DNA from: CAZYQW01 sp964649825
GTDB taxonomy: Bacteria > Planctomycetota > B15-G4 > JADJEK01
Assembly: GCA_964649825.1 (NCBI GenBank)
Contig: CAZYQW010000108.1
Location: 1 to 64,000 of the forward strand
Length of the DNA: 64,000 nucleotides
Direction of reading: 5' to 3'
Shown here: positions 1 to 8,213 of the stretch, in pieces
Numbering within the stretch: position 1 is the stretch's first letter
Layout of the letters: every line of letters starts with the position of its first letter
Program-made: the position numbers and the translations under genes
Notes under the pieces: model-generated
Told to the model about the DNA's origin: nothing
The model's input: the letters and a program-made list of their open reading frames with translations, nothing else
Databases searched by the model: none

Positions 1-305
1 AGTCGATCGGGCCGCGTTCGCTCGAACAGTCCTCGCTCGGGGTGCGGGCGAAGGGGTTGCGTTGGGGAGCTTTGGTTGGGGGATGCGTGGGCGGCTCGCT
101 GCGGAACTCGCTCGGCGCGGCCCGATCGACCCGCTCCGCCCGCCGGGACGCCACGATGCGTGCGCGGGCTCGAAGGGGCGAGAAGAAAGAGAGGGAGGGT
201 GGCGCTGCGCGCTCTCATGGATGGTCGGTGCGTGTCGCGCGAGGTTTCGGAAGGTCTGTCAGGAGTGTTCAGATTGTTGCCGAATCTGGAGGCGATCGAA
301 GGCGC
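1..305. other. No gene recognised at left edge
   Basis: No open frame here has family resemblance or consistent third-position GC. The only feature nearby is the transposase remnant that begins at 306. The stretch could be the decayed flank of an insertion sequence. Confidence 0.4.
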
Positions 306-476
306 ATGAGCGAGCGAAAACACGAGAAGGCGCTCCAACCGTACAACCAGAACCAGACCCTTCCTCTGCCGCGGAGCCTTCACGACTGGGTGGACGAGGA
401 TGACCCGGCCCGTCTCGTGTCCGATGTCACCAACCAAGGGAGCGACGGCGGTATGGGGACTGGTGGATCAGCTTGA
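306..476 (+). pseudogene. IS1182-like transposase N-terminal remnant
   Basis: The frame opening at ATG 306 encodes about 41 residues resembling the N-terminus of IS1182-family DDE transposases. The family usually has a 'PY(D/N)..Q..LLP..L..WL.E.H.A.FV.DV' pattern, and here the residues LPLPRSLHDWVDEDDPARLV can be read. Similarity stops at about 428 and the frame ends at 476. The full family is about 450-550 residues, so the DDE catalytic core is missing. No terminal inverted repeats were found nearby. I read it as a dead transposase fragment; chance resemblance is possible because the match is short. Confidence 0.45.
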
Positions 477-636
477 AGTTGGTGCGCGCGATGCGCCAAG
501 CGTGGGCACGATGATCGAAGCAAGGACGAGAATCACTGGATTCTCGCCGCCTGGCGCCCGCCGAACCGACCTTGCCGACTCCGAGGTCGAGCTCCGCGCT
601 CCGCGTTCGGAGCGACACGCAGGAAGGCGTGGCAGT

Positions 637-880
637 TCACTGGATCGAGAGCTGCACCCCGTTCGTCGCGCTGATTCCGGCCGCGCCGGCTGGGTCACTC
701 ACGAGTGCCTGGATGGTGATGGTCGCAGGCGGAGCGTGCTGCCGGAACTCCACGGTGGTCCCGTCGCGACCGGCGACGACCCAGGCGGGGCCGTCGGTCG
801 CCGTGGCGACCGTTGCGAGCAGCACGACGACCACTGCGCTAGATAGATAGGAAACGGCGATTCGGTGCGGACGATGCCAT
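637..880 (-). pseudogene. Small secreted protein, frameshifted by a 4-bp repeat
   Basis: A strong ribosome binding site (AAGGAG at about 887-892, minus strand) precedes ATG 880. The frame from that ATG stops after 13 codons at the repeat 841-850. Removing one 4-bp unit joins the start to a frame that runs to the stop at 637. The repaired 79-residue product has a positively charged start, a hydrophobic core rich in V/L/A, a likely ATA signal cleavage site, and a short mature part. Its C-terminal tail (IQALVSDPAGAAG, then a motif ending QLSIQ) resembles the tails of the proteins ending at 2163 and 5804. The body of the usual secreted protein is missing, so it may be an internally deleted gene. 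It could be a pseudogene, a phase-variable gene or a sequencing error. Confidence 0.6.
841..850. repeat. Tetranucleotide tandem repeat (agat/atct)
   Basis: The sequence agatagatag is 2.5 copies of a 4-bp unit lying inside the predicted signal-peptide coding region of the gene at 637-880. The number of units decides whether start and body share a frame; the present number puts them out of frame. Confidence 0.8.
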
Positions 881-982
881 GGCGGACTCCTTCTTCTGGT
901 GGGTGGATCTCGACCCCCGACCAGAACGTCGTCGAGCCGCCTTCCGGACAGGAAATCTCCGCTCCGGCCTCGCCCGCGCTCG

Positions 983-1942
983 TCAAACCGATCCGCGCCC
1001 GCGCATCCACGCCTTCGACCAGTAGCGATCCCACGAGTCCGCCAGCACGCACACCACCGGACCGACGACTTGCGCCCTTCGCGCGACCCGGATCCCGGCC
1101 ACGACCGCGGCTCCAGACGAACCGCCGACGAGCAGCCCCTCTTCCCGGATCAACCGATGCGTCATCGCGAACGCGTCGTCGTCCGACACCACCTCGACGT
1201 CATCGATCACCGAGACGTCGAGCGTGTCGGGGACCTTGCTCCCTCCGATCCCTTCGAGCTCGTACTTCTTGTCCTCGGCGGGCGGGCGGCCCTCCTTGAT
1301 CCAGCCGTACAGCTTCGAGCCGACGGGGTCGACGAGCACCATGCGCGTCTCGGGACGCTCGCGCTTGAGGACGCGGCCGACGCCGGTGATCGTGCCGCCG
1401 GTGCCGGAGCCGGCCACGAACGCACCGATCGGGCCGTCGATCTGCTCGAGCAGCTCGCGCGCAGTGGTTCGCTCGTGGATCGCGGGGTTCGCCGCGTTCC
1501 GGAACTGGTCGGCCAGGAACCAACCGTTCTCGCGGGCGAGGCGCTCCGCGACGTTGTTGAAGTTGTCGGGGTCGTCGGGCGGTGCGTCCTTGGTGATGAT
1601 CACTTCGGCGCCGAGCGCGCGCAGCGCGAACCGTTTGTCTTCCGACATCTTCTCCGGGAGGACGCAGACGAGACGATAGCCCTTCACCGCGGCGGCGATC
1701 GCGAGGCCGACCCCGGTGTTGCCGCCGGTCCCCTCGACGATCGTGTCGCCGGATCGCAGCCGCCCGTCCTGCTCGGCCGCCGCGACGATCGCGATCGCGA
1801 TGCGGTCCTTCAACGATCCGCCGGGGTTCAGGAACTCGCACTTGCCGAGCACCGGGACGCGGACGTCTCCCGCGACGCGGCAAAGCTCGACGAGAGGAGT
1901 GTGGCCGATCTGCTCGAGGATCGAACGGGAGTGCGTGCGCAT
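983..1942 (-). CDS. Cysteine synthase / cystathionine beta-synthase-like PLP enzyme
   Basis: This is a fold-type II pyridoxal-phosphate enzyme of about 319 residues. The family makes cysteine from O-acetylserine and sulfide or, in the CBS branch, cystathionine from serine and homocysteine. The PLP lysine lies in GGSLKDR (Lys45), followed by the phosphate-binding EGTGGNTG loop, the SGTGGT motif and GGSSGAA near the C-terminus. The usual CVLPDSG.RY.SK tail is present as CVLADSWDRYWSK. I place the start at ATG 1942, just before the conserved IL..IGHTPLV opening, but there is no clear ribosome binding site there. The same frame stays open with normal codon use up to a GTG at 2158, so a 391-residue form or an upstream fusion remnant is possible. 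The exact substrate cannot be told from sequence. Confidence 0.85.
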   Translation of the reverse strand: MRTHSRSILEQIGHTPLVELCRVAGDVRVPVLGKCEFLNPGGSLKDRIAIAIVAAAEQDGRLRSGDTIVEGTGGNTGVGLAIAAAVKGYRLVCVLPEKMSEDKRFALRALGAEVIITKDAPPDDPDNFNNVAERLARENGWFLADQFRNAANPAIHERTTARELLEQIDGPIGAFVAGSGTGGTITGVGRVLKRERPETRMVLVDPVGSKLYGWIKEGRPPAEDKKYELEGIGGSKVPDTLDVSVIDDVEVVSDDDAFAMTHRLIREEGLLVGGSSGAAVVAGIRVARRAQVVGPVVCVLADSWDRYWSKAWMRGRGSV

Positions 1943-2880
1943 CCGGAAGAGGATAGTCGTAGTCGCCGCCGCCCGTCCGTCGAAGCCGGGATCGAATTCG
2001 TAGATCGAGTCGCCGACGCCCTCGAACGCGTCCTCGCGGCGGAGCTCGTCCAGGATCGAAGCCAGCGCCGGATCGTCCCAAGTCGCGAACTCGTGCGTCC
2101 GATTGTCGGTGATCCGGGTCGAATGAGCACTTCTGCCGCGGCGCCAGTCGGTGATCACTCTTTTACGGTTGGATCACGATCTCGAGAGCATACGACGACG
2201 ACCACCCTCCAAGCGCGCACCCATCCGGCCAGAAGAACTGCGTGTACGCAGCCAATCCCGGCGCGACGACCGGGGCGGTCAACGGTGTCGAGGCGTAGAC
2301 CGCGCCCACGTCGCTGCTGAGGATCGGGACGAGGATCCAACTCGTCGGGTCGATCCAGACGGCGGCGCCGTACGCCAGGAGCGGAGTCGCCAGGGGCGCC
2401 ACCGACACGCCGAGGAAGCCGACGGTGAGCGCCGGCGCGTCCAGACAGATGAGACCAAACTGCGGGTTCCCGGCGTACGGCATCGCCGTCACGGACGACG
2501 GGAGCGGTCCGTCACAACCGGCGGTCGACGAACCAAATCGGGTGACGCCCGTCGGGAGCATGTCGAACTTGGCGACGATCGCCTTCCCGTTCGTGTGCCA
2601 GGTCGTGTCGTAAGTCCCGGGCGTGACCGGGATGTCCGAGGAGAACGTGATGGCGCCGAGGACCGCCGCGCCCGCCCCGTCCACGCCGAGCCCGATGGTG
2701 GTGGAATACCCGTCCCAATTACTACCACCGTAGGTCGTCGAGTAGAGGAGGTCCGAGCCATCCGGAAAGAGCCGTCTCGCCGACTTGTCGAATTGGGTGA
2801 CGAAGCCGTCCGAGCCGAGCCCGGCTCCAAAGGTCGACTGGAACGCTCCTGGCGTCGTCGGGAAGGTGGACGACGACGTA

Positions 2881-2908
2881 AGGGCCCGCGCAAGAATAAC
2901 GTCGCATC
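2881..2908. repeat. Left terminal inverted repeat of the MITE-like element
   Basis: A 28-bp sequence starting AGGGCCCGCG that is the perfect reverse complement of 3010-3037. Confidence 0.9.
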
Positions 2909-3036
2909 TCGCTTGCCCTCGTCGCCGATGGCTGCGTTGCTCCTCCTCAGCGTATCCACCAATACGCTTCGTCGTCGCGCCTTGCCCTCGGCGACGATTG
3001 CTGCGCGTGGATGCGACGTTATTCTTGCGCGGGCCC
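2882..3036. mobile_element. MITE-like palindromic insertion, 155 bp
   Basis: The element is bounded by perfect 28-bp inverted repeats (2881-2908 and 3010-3037) with outer ends GGGCCC and is flanked by TAA (2879-2881 and 3037-3039). These look like a 2-3 bp target duplication. Inside are two imperfect 25-bp direct repeats (2912-2936 and 2981-3005, three mismatches) around a central hairpin with stem GCGTAT/ATACGC and loop CCACCA (2950-2967). It encodes no protein. Removing it restores the SBBP reading frame exactly. It is therefore a non-autonomous element presumably mobilised by a transposase elsewhere. No second copy was noticed in the window. Confidence 0.85.
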
Positions 3037-3037
3037 T
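3010..3037. repeat. Right terminal inverted repeat of the MITE-like element
   Basis: A 28-bp sequence ending GCGGGCCCT that is the perfect reverse complement of 2881-2908, followed by the TAA flank shared with the left side. Confidence 0.9.
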
Positions 3038-3384
3038 AAGGCCAACGACAGTGGTCGTTCCTTGAGGACCCAGGTCGACCCCGAGAGCAATCTCGGTTCC
3101 GTCACCGCCGAGATAGGTGCCGAAACGGAGTTGACTTCCCGTCTTGTCGAGCCGCGCAAGGAAAGCATCCTGTCCGCGGGCCAACGACTTCGAGTAGGCG
3201 GTCGCGGAAGTCGGTAGATCGCTCGATGTCCCCGCCGACTCCTGTTTCGACGTGGGATGTGCCGGTGGCGTCCCAGGTCCTTGTGGTGCGGTCCTCCAGC
3301 TTCTAGTTTCACGTGGCTGGCCGGGGCATGGCAGTGCGGTGCGCTGGCGTCATCTCACGAGGGAACACAAGGACAGGACTCGGC

Positions 3385-4665
3385 ATGGTCACGCGCTACG
3401 AGTCGGTGCATCTACCCCACTTCGCCGGAGAGGCGGGCGTCGTGCCGCCGGGCATCGCCGAGCGACGTGCGCTCTACGGCGATCTCGCGCGATTCGCGTC
3501 GCTCGCCGAGTCCGGGATCCTGCGCAAGACGCCGATCCAATGTCCCAAACGCCCCGGTCGCAAGCCGTGCCGCGGGCTGCTCGTGGTCCGGCGTAGCGAT
3601 GTGCCGCCCCGCGTCGGCTGGCAGTGCCCCGAGTGCTCGGCCGGTGGACAGATCTCCGGTTGGGAGGAATCGGGCGACGACCTGCGACGCGAGCCGTTCC
3701 CGCCCGCCGAGGGGCGTGTCGTCCGCGTGTCCGCGCGCGCACACACCGCGCTGCGAGAGATCGCACGGACCGATGACGAGTTGATCCCCCTCGTGTACGG
3801 AGCCGAGGTCGAGGGGGCGGCGCAGCCGGTCCTCCGGGTCAGGGACGCGGACGGCGCGCGCTACACAACGGCGTTGTTCCGCCACCTCGTGGCGGTGTCG
3901 AGCGATCGTTGCCGAGTGCTTCTCGCCGAGATCCTGATGGCGTTGTCGGAGGCGTTGGGCCAGGGCGCCGCCGGGAGCCCGCCCGGCCTCATCCAGCTCG
4001 ACCCGGCGATCGGCAGGGACCTCGCGCGGGCGCTGCTGGAGCTCGACGACGCGGCCCCGCCCGAGTTCATTCCGGCCGCGCCGCGCCGTGGGCCGAGGAG
4101 CACCCGGCGCCGGCAGCCGATGACCTACCGAATCAAGGTCACCCTTCGGGGCGTGAGTCCGCCGGTCTGGCGTCGACTCATCGTTCCCTCCGACTTGAAG
4201 CTACCGATGCTGCACGAGGTGCTGCAGGCGGCGATGGGCTGGTACGACTGTCACCTCCACCTCTTCCAGGTTGGCGACCGTGCCTTCGCTCCGCCCGGCG
4301 ATTTCGACCCGGTCGGCGAGGATTCGCGCGACATCTCCCTCCACGACATCGCGCCCCGCAAGGGGAGTCGTGTCACGTACGAATACGACTTCGGAGACGG
4401 CTGGCGCCACGACATCGTCGTCGAGGATGTCATCGACGGCCGGTGCGAGGCCGCCCGCTGTCTGAAGGGGCGCCGGAACTGTCCGCCAGAGGACTGCGGC
4501 GGACCGATGCGCTACACCGAGTTCCGCGCGGCGATCGCCGATCCGAGTCACGAGGAACACGAGAGCTGGCGCGAACTGCTCCCCAGCGACTTCGATCCGG
4601 AGGCGTTCGATCTCGTCCAGACGGACGCCCTCGTTCGCAGAGTGCGGCTGCGACGCGGGTCATGA
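3385..4665 (+). CDS. pRiA4b ORF-3-like protein with N-terminal zinc ribbon
   Basis: The C-terminal part (about residues 245-420 of 426) is a plasmid pRiA4b ORF-3-like domain, seen in YRIKVTLRGVSPPVWRR, MLHEVLQAAMGWYDCHLHLF, the acidic YEYDFGDGWRHDI and the CPPEDCGGP motif. The domain is widespread in mobile and accessory regions but has no established biochemical role. The N-terminal half carries a four-cysteine zinc-ribbon-like pattern (CPKRPGRKPC, then CPEC) and a leucine-rich helical region. I chose ATG 3385, preceded by a purine-rich AAGGACAGGA; the open frame extends further 5' but without a better site. It stands alone next to the disrupted SBBP gene. Confidence 0.75.
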   Translation: MVTRYESVHLPHFAGEAGVVPPGIAERRALYGDLARFASLAESGILRKTPIQCPKRPGRKPCRGLLVVRRSDVPPRVGWQCPECSAGGQISGWEESGDDLRREPFPPAEGRVVRVSARAHTALREIARTDDELIPLVYGAEVEGAAQPVLRVRDADGARYTTALFRHLVAVSSDRCRVLLAEILMALSEALGQGAAGSPPGLIQLDPAIGRDLARALLELDDAAPPEFIPAAPRRGPRSTRRRQPMTYRIKVTLRGVSPPVWRRLIVPSDLKLPMLHEVLQAAMGWYDCHLHLFQVGDRAFAPPGDFDPVGEDSRDISLHDIAPRKGSRVTYEYDFGDGWRHDIVVEDVIDGRCEAARCLKGRRNCPPEDCGGPMRYTEFRAAIADPSHEEHESWRELLPSDFDPEAFDLVQTDALVRRVRLRRGS

Positions 4666-5110
4666 TGGTCTCCGGATTGGCGCTTCACCGCCAGCGGCTC
4701 GACCGGCGGGGCGGGCTGCGCCAGGGCGCGTTCGCTTTCTCCCCGGGCGAGCGTCTGGGATCCCCGCTGCCGTGCAGGCAGGCGACGATCACGATGGTCT
4801 CGTCAAGGAAACGGTACAGGATCGTTGTACGGGAAGCGTCGTAGGAGCGCCCGCCTCGTTTCCCGGTGGACGACCGGGTACATACAGAGTGCTCGAAACC
4901 GTCCTCACCAGGGAACGCAAACGTAGCGGCAGGAGACCCAGTCGCCCCGACGCGTGAAGTGCGTCATCGCGGAACCGCGCCCCTCGCAGAAGCCGGCGGC
5001 CCCGAACCGAATCCGATGCAGTCTCGGGCTGGATTCCGCCGGGCGGCGATCGGTAGGTTGCGCGACCTGTAGGTTCGCCAGCTGCGCGATACGTCGAAGG
5101 GAGACCCACG
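4666..5110. other. Intergenic region without a recognisable gene
   Basis: About 445 bp between the pRiA4b-like gene and the DUF1579 gene. Short frames exist on both strands but none has family resemblance or consistent codon bias. It presumably contains the promoter of the gene at 5111; no clear -35/-10 pair was identified. Confidence 0.4.
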
Positions 5111-5716
5111 ATGAGAGTCACGATTGCCTCGATTGCCCTGATCCTGGCGGCCACCGCCTGCTCGGGGATGCGCCACGATCACGAGTGGACGGACTTCGGC
5201 AGCGATCCGATGTCGAACCCCGCGTTCATGGAAGCAATGATGGCGGCGGCCCAACCGGGCGCGCCGCACGCCGAGTTGGCGAAGGGCGTCGGTTCGTTCG
5301 AAGTGACGGGACGCCAATGGCCGTCGCCCGGCGCACCGCCCGAGCCGGTGCGCGCGACGGCGCAGACGCGCATGGCGATGGACGGTCGCCTCCTCATCCA
5401 GGAGTTCCAGAGCGAGTTCGCCGGCATGCCGTTCGAGGGAATGATGCTGATGGGATTCGACAACGTCGCGAAGGAGTACTGGACCGTCTGGGTCGACAAC
5501 TTCGGCACGGGATGCATGGTGTCGCGCGGTCGTGAAGGTCCGGACGGCCGCATCGAGCTGAAGGGCTCCGTCCGCGACGTGATGACCCCGGGAGGTCGTC
5601 CGTTCCGATCGACGACGTGGGATCGCGGCGATGGCACCAGCGTCTTCGCGATGTACGACTCGCTGAAGGACGGCAGCGAGTACCAGGTCATGGAGTTGAT
5701 CTACACGAAGCGGTGA
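5111..5716 (+). CDS. DUF1579 lipoprotein
   Basis: The 201-residue product starts with a lipoprotein signal whose lipobox ends at Cys17 (LAATAC), so it should be exported and lipid-anchored. The rest is a DUF1579 domain: GSFEVTGRQW near the start, a central MDGRLLIQEF, a MGFDNVAKEYWTVWVDN stretch and a C-terminal strand ending VMELIYTKR. DUF1579 proteins are compact beta-barrel-like proteins of unknown function common in planctomycetes. The start ATG 5111 follows GGGAGA. A strong hairpin at 5746-5776 separates it from the convergent gene ending at 5804. Confidence 0.85.
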   Translation: MRVTIASIALILAATACSGMRHDHEWTDFGSDPMSNPAFMEAMMAAAQPGAPHAELAKGVGSFEVTGRQWPSPGAPPEPVRATAQTRMAMDGRLLIQEFQSEFAGMPFEGMMLMGFDNVAKEYWTVWVDNFGTGCMVSRGREGPDGRIELKGSVRDVMTPGGRPFRSTTWDRGDGTSVFAMYDSLKDGSEYQVMELIYTKR

Positions 5717-5745
5717 CCGCGTCGCCGCCGGGGCCAAGCACGCGA

Positions 5746-5776
5746 GCCCTGATCGGAGATCCGCTCCGACCAGGGC
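5746..5776. terminator. Bidirectional terminator hairpin between convergent genes
   Basis: An inverted repeat with left arm GCCCTGATCGGAG and right arm CTCCGACCAGGGC (one mismatch) around a five-base loop ATCCG. It lies between the stops at 5716 (plus) and 5804 (minus). There is no long T run on either side, as is common in very high-GC genomes. Confidence 0.7.
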
Positions 5777-5803
5777 CCGACGTCGACCGCGAGAAAGAGG
5801 CGT

Positions 5804-8002
5804 CTACTGGGTCAGCAGGTCGAGCCCCGCCGAGCCCGCCACGCCGCCGGCTGCGCCAGGGTCGAGGACGAGCGCCTGGAGGACGATGCGGGCGCCGGGG
5901 GGAAGCAGCGCGGGCAGCTTCGACTTCACCATCAGCATCCCGTCGCCGGGGCCGCCGGACGTCGCGAGCACCGGACCGACGAGCTGGAACGGGAGACCGA
6001 CCAGCAGCGAGCAGCCGGTGCCGAGCGTGGCGTCGCCGCGGCTGCCGCTGAGGGCGAGCCAGACCGGTGCCGAACCGAGCACGCCCTGGATCGACAGCAC
6101 GATCGTCTCATGGGCGGCCGGGACGCCGAAGAGCGAGAGCTCGGGGACGCGCCCCGCGCTGCCCGGGCACCCGTGCCCGAACGTGGTGACCGCCTGGTCG
6201 GGGATGCAGTCGTCCGGCACGTCGACGTTGATGTCGCCGGTGAACGTGCTCGGGAGCGAACCACCGTTTTGCTGCTGCGTCACCTCGCCGTGGAGCCAGC
6301 CCGACGCGCCGAACGCCATGTTCTTGCCGCTCGCGCCGAACCCGACCTGGAACGCGGGCCCCATCCGCCAGACGTGGAGGACCACCCCGGCGAACGAGCC
6401 GAACCCGCAGAGATGGCCGTCGGTCGTCGTGTAGTAGCGCCACGCCGACGGATCGATCGGTCCGCCCTGGTCGGCGTAGGCCCAGTCCTTCAGCTCCAGC
6501 TTCGGGCTGCCGGACGGAGGCGAACCGGCCTCGCCGGGCAGCAGTCGGCCGGTGAACTCGATGTCGACCAGGAAGCCGTTGCTCGGGGAGCTCTGCCGCG
6601 CGACGACGCCGAGGTAGCGCGCGGTGCCGTCGGGGTACTCGATGAACGCGCCCGGCAGCGTGGCGACGAGGTCGCTCGCGATGCCCTCGAGCGTGATCGC
6701 GTGGCCGCCGCTGTACTTCGACGCGGACGACGGGATCGCCTCCTCGACGCAGCGCTCGCAGTCGCCGCCGAGATCGACGTTGATGTCTCCCTGGAGCGTC
6801 TGCGGGAAGGTCGGACCCTGCTTCGGCGAGCTGACCGTGGTGACGTTCAACCAGCCGGAGCCGCCGTAGCGCACGTTCTTGCCGTTCGCGCCGAAGCCGA
6901 CCTGGAACGCGGGACCAGCTCGGGTCACGTCGAGCTTCGCGCCGGCGTAGTCCTTGCAGCCGGTCAGCGTGCCGTTCACGACTTCGTAGTAGTGCCACGT
7001 GCCGGTGTCGACGGTTCCGCCGTTCTCGAGGTACGCGGCCGCGCCGAGCTCGGTCTTGGGGCTTCCGGCGGGGGCGTAGCCCGCGTCGCCGGGGCTCTTG
7101 CGGCTCGACATCTCCACGTCGACGAGGAAGCAGTCGTCGTCGTCGCTTTTGCGGGAGATGACACCGGATAGATGGGCGGTGCCGTCCACGCGCTCGATGA
7201 ACGAGCCGCTCGCGTCGAAGACGAAGTCGGTGCCGATGCCCGGCAGCCAGATCGCGTGTCCGCCGCTGCCGGCGCCGCTGCCGTCGAGCTCGGCCGGGTC
7301 CGCGCAGTCCGAGCAGTCCTCGTCGAGGTCGAAGTTCATGTCGCCCCCGACCTCCTGGGGATAGCTGACCCCTTGGTTCGGCTGGTGCAGGACGACGCCG
7401 GTGACCCAGCCCGAGCCGCCGTAGCGGAGGTTGCGGCCGCTGGCGCCGAAGCCGACCTGGAACGCCGGTCCCATCCGTCCGAGCTGGATCACCGCTCCGG
7501 CTGCTTCGCCGAGCCCGGTCATCGTCCCGTTGGTGGTCAGGTAGTAGGCCCACGCGGCCGGATCGATCGGACCGCCCTGATCGGCATAGCTGCTCGGGAC
7601 GAGTTCCTTCTTCGGGCTGCCGGGCGGCGGGTTCGCGGCGTCGCCGGAGTCGATGCGACCGCCGAAGTCGACCTCGAGAATGAAGCGGAGCGCCGGCTTC
7701 GACAGGCTCGCGAGCCGGCCGGTCAGCGTCGCGGTGCCGTCCGCGCGCTCGACGAACTGGGCCGGCATCTCGAACTCGAGGTCGGTCGCGACGCCGAGGA
7801 GGAGCATCGCTTGCCCGCTGCCGCCGAGCAGCGTGCTCGAGTCGGCGCCCGCGCCCCGGGCGCAAGCGATCTCTTGGGCGAGAATCGGGGTCGAGGGGAA
7901 CGACGCGATCCCGCCGACCAGCGCGGCGACGGCCGCCGCGCGACGAACGGAGAACGATCGCGGACGGACGGACGCCGCCCGCGGCCGAGTGGAATGGACC
8001 AT
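5804..8002 (-). CDS. Secreted protein with three tandem repeats and planctomycete-type C-terminal tail
   Basis: The 732-residue product has an N-terminal signal peptide (arginine-rich start, hydrophobic AAAVAALVGGIASF, likely cleavage after ILA). It then has three repeats of about 185 residues (roughly 55-240, 250-435, 440-620). Each contains GHAI.L.GI..D, F(I/V)E..DGTA..(S/T)G, a (A/S)GSPK.EL segment, Y....NG...G, and GPAFQVGFGA.G.N...GGSGW, closing with GD(I/M)N.D. Paired cysteines around CSDC and CERC link the repeats. The last about 110 residues form a separate domain starting HGCPGSAGRVPEL and ending in an LQALVLDPGAAGG tail. The start is ATG 8002, preceded by a promoter-like site at 8084-8111. 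The function is unknown; a surface or extracellular role is likely. Confidence 0.8.
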   Translation of the reverse strand: MVHSTRPRAASVRPRSFSVRRAAAVAALVGGIASFPSTPILAQEIACARGAGADSSTLLGGSGQAMLLLGVATDLEFEMPAQFVERADGTATLTGRLASLSKPALRFILEVDFGGRIDSGDAANPPPGSPKKELVPSSYADQGGPIDPAAWAYYLTTNGTMTGLGEAAGAVIQLGRMGPAFQVGFGASGRNLRYGGSGWVTGVVLHQPNQGVSYPQEVGGDMNFDLDEDCSDCADPAELDGSGAGSGGHAIWLPGIGTDFVFDASGSFIERVDGTAHLSGVISRKSDDDDCFLVDVEMSSRKSPGDAGYAPAGSPKTELGAAAYLENGGTVDTGTWHYYEVVNGTLTGCKDYAGAKLDVTRAGPAFQVGFGANGKNVRYGGSGWLNVTTVSSPKQGPTFPQTLQGDINVDLGGDCERCVEEAIPSSASKYSGGHAITLEGIASDLVATLPGAFIEYPDGTARYLGVVARQSSPSNGFLVDIEFTGRLLPGEAGSPPSGSPKLELKDWAYADQGGPIDPSAWRYYTTTDGHLCGFGSFAGVVLHVWRMGPAFQVGFGASGKNMAFGASGWLHGEVTQQQNGGSLPSTFTGDINVDVPDDCIPDQAVTTFGHGCPGSAGRVPELSLFGVPAAHETIVLSIQGVLGSAPVWLALSGSRGDATLGTGCSLLVGLPFQLVGPVLATSGGPGDGMLMVKSKLPALLPPGARIVLQALVLDPGAAGGVAGSAGLDLLTQ

Positions 8003-8083
8003 GGCCAACACCTACGGATTGAGACTGGGTGGAAACCTTCCCGGTGCGTCGGTCGACAGTCGGACCCAACCGCGCCGTACCGA

Positions 8084-8111
8084 GATATACCCCGAAATTG
8101 GGGTCAGTCAA
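8084..8111 (-). promoter_or_regulatory. Sigma-70-type promoter with palindromic spacer
   Basis: On the minus strand TTGACT (8106-8111) and TATATC (8084-8089) are 16 bases apart, close to a housekeeping -35/-10 pair. The spacer holds an inverted repeat, CCCC-AATTTC-GGGG, well placed to be an operator. The site lies 82 bases upstream of ATG 8002 in one of the few A/T-rich spots of the region. Confidence 0.55.
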
Positions 8112-8213
8112 ATATATGGACGTAGCGCAAGGAAGGCGCCCGGCTTGGGCGGGGCCGGGAGAGAGCTTCTCAACCTTGTTTTCATCATAGGTTTAGGAAG
8201 TCACGCGGCGCCC

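Larger units (their letters stand above)
2163..3238 (-). pseudogene. SBBP beta-propeller protein remnant, interrupted and 5'-truncated
   Basis: Two pieces of one frame flank the element at 2882-3036. Upstream (3238 to 3040) the residues DAFLARLDKTGS and FGTYLGGDGTE match SBBP repeats. Downstream (2878 to 2163) a second and third repeat (FPTTPGAFQ, DLLYSTTYGGS) lead to a C-terminal domain ending near ALEIVIQP. Deleting the element with one TAA copy joins the parts as VVGLTSSSTFPTTPGAFQ, the expected repeat sequence, with no stop codon. The insertion unit is 158 bp, so it shifts the frame. No start codon with a signal peptide is found upstream and an in-frame stop lies at 3350-3352, so the 5' end is also lost. 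Intact relatives are secreted surface proteins. The C-terminal tail resembles those of the genes at 637 and 5804. Confidence 0.8.

Noticed and set aside
2881..3037. The palindromic element as a transcription terminator or small RNA gene
   Set aside because: The TAA flanks and exact repair of the SBBP frame on removal show it is an insertion; an RNA role remains possible but is unsupported.
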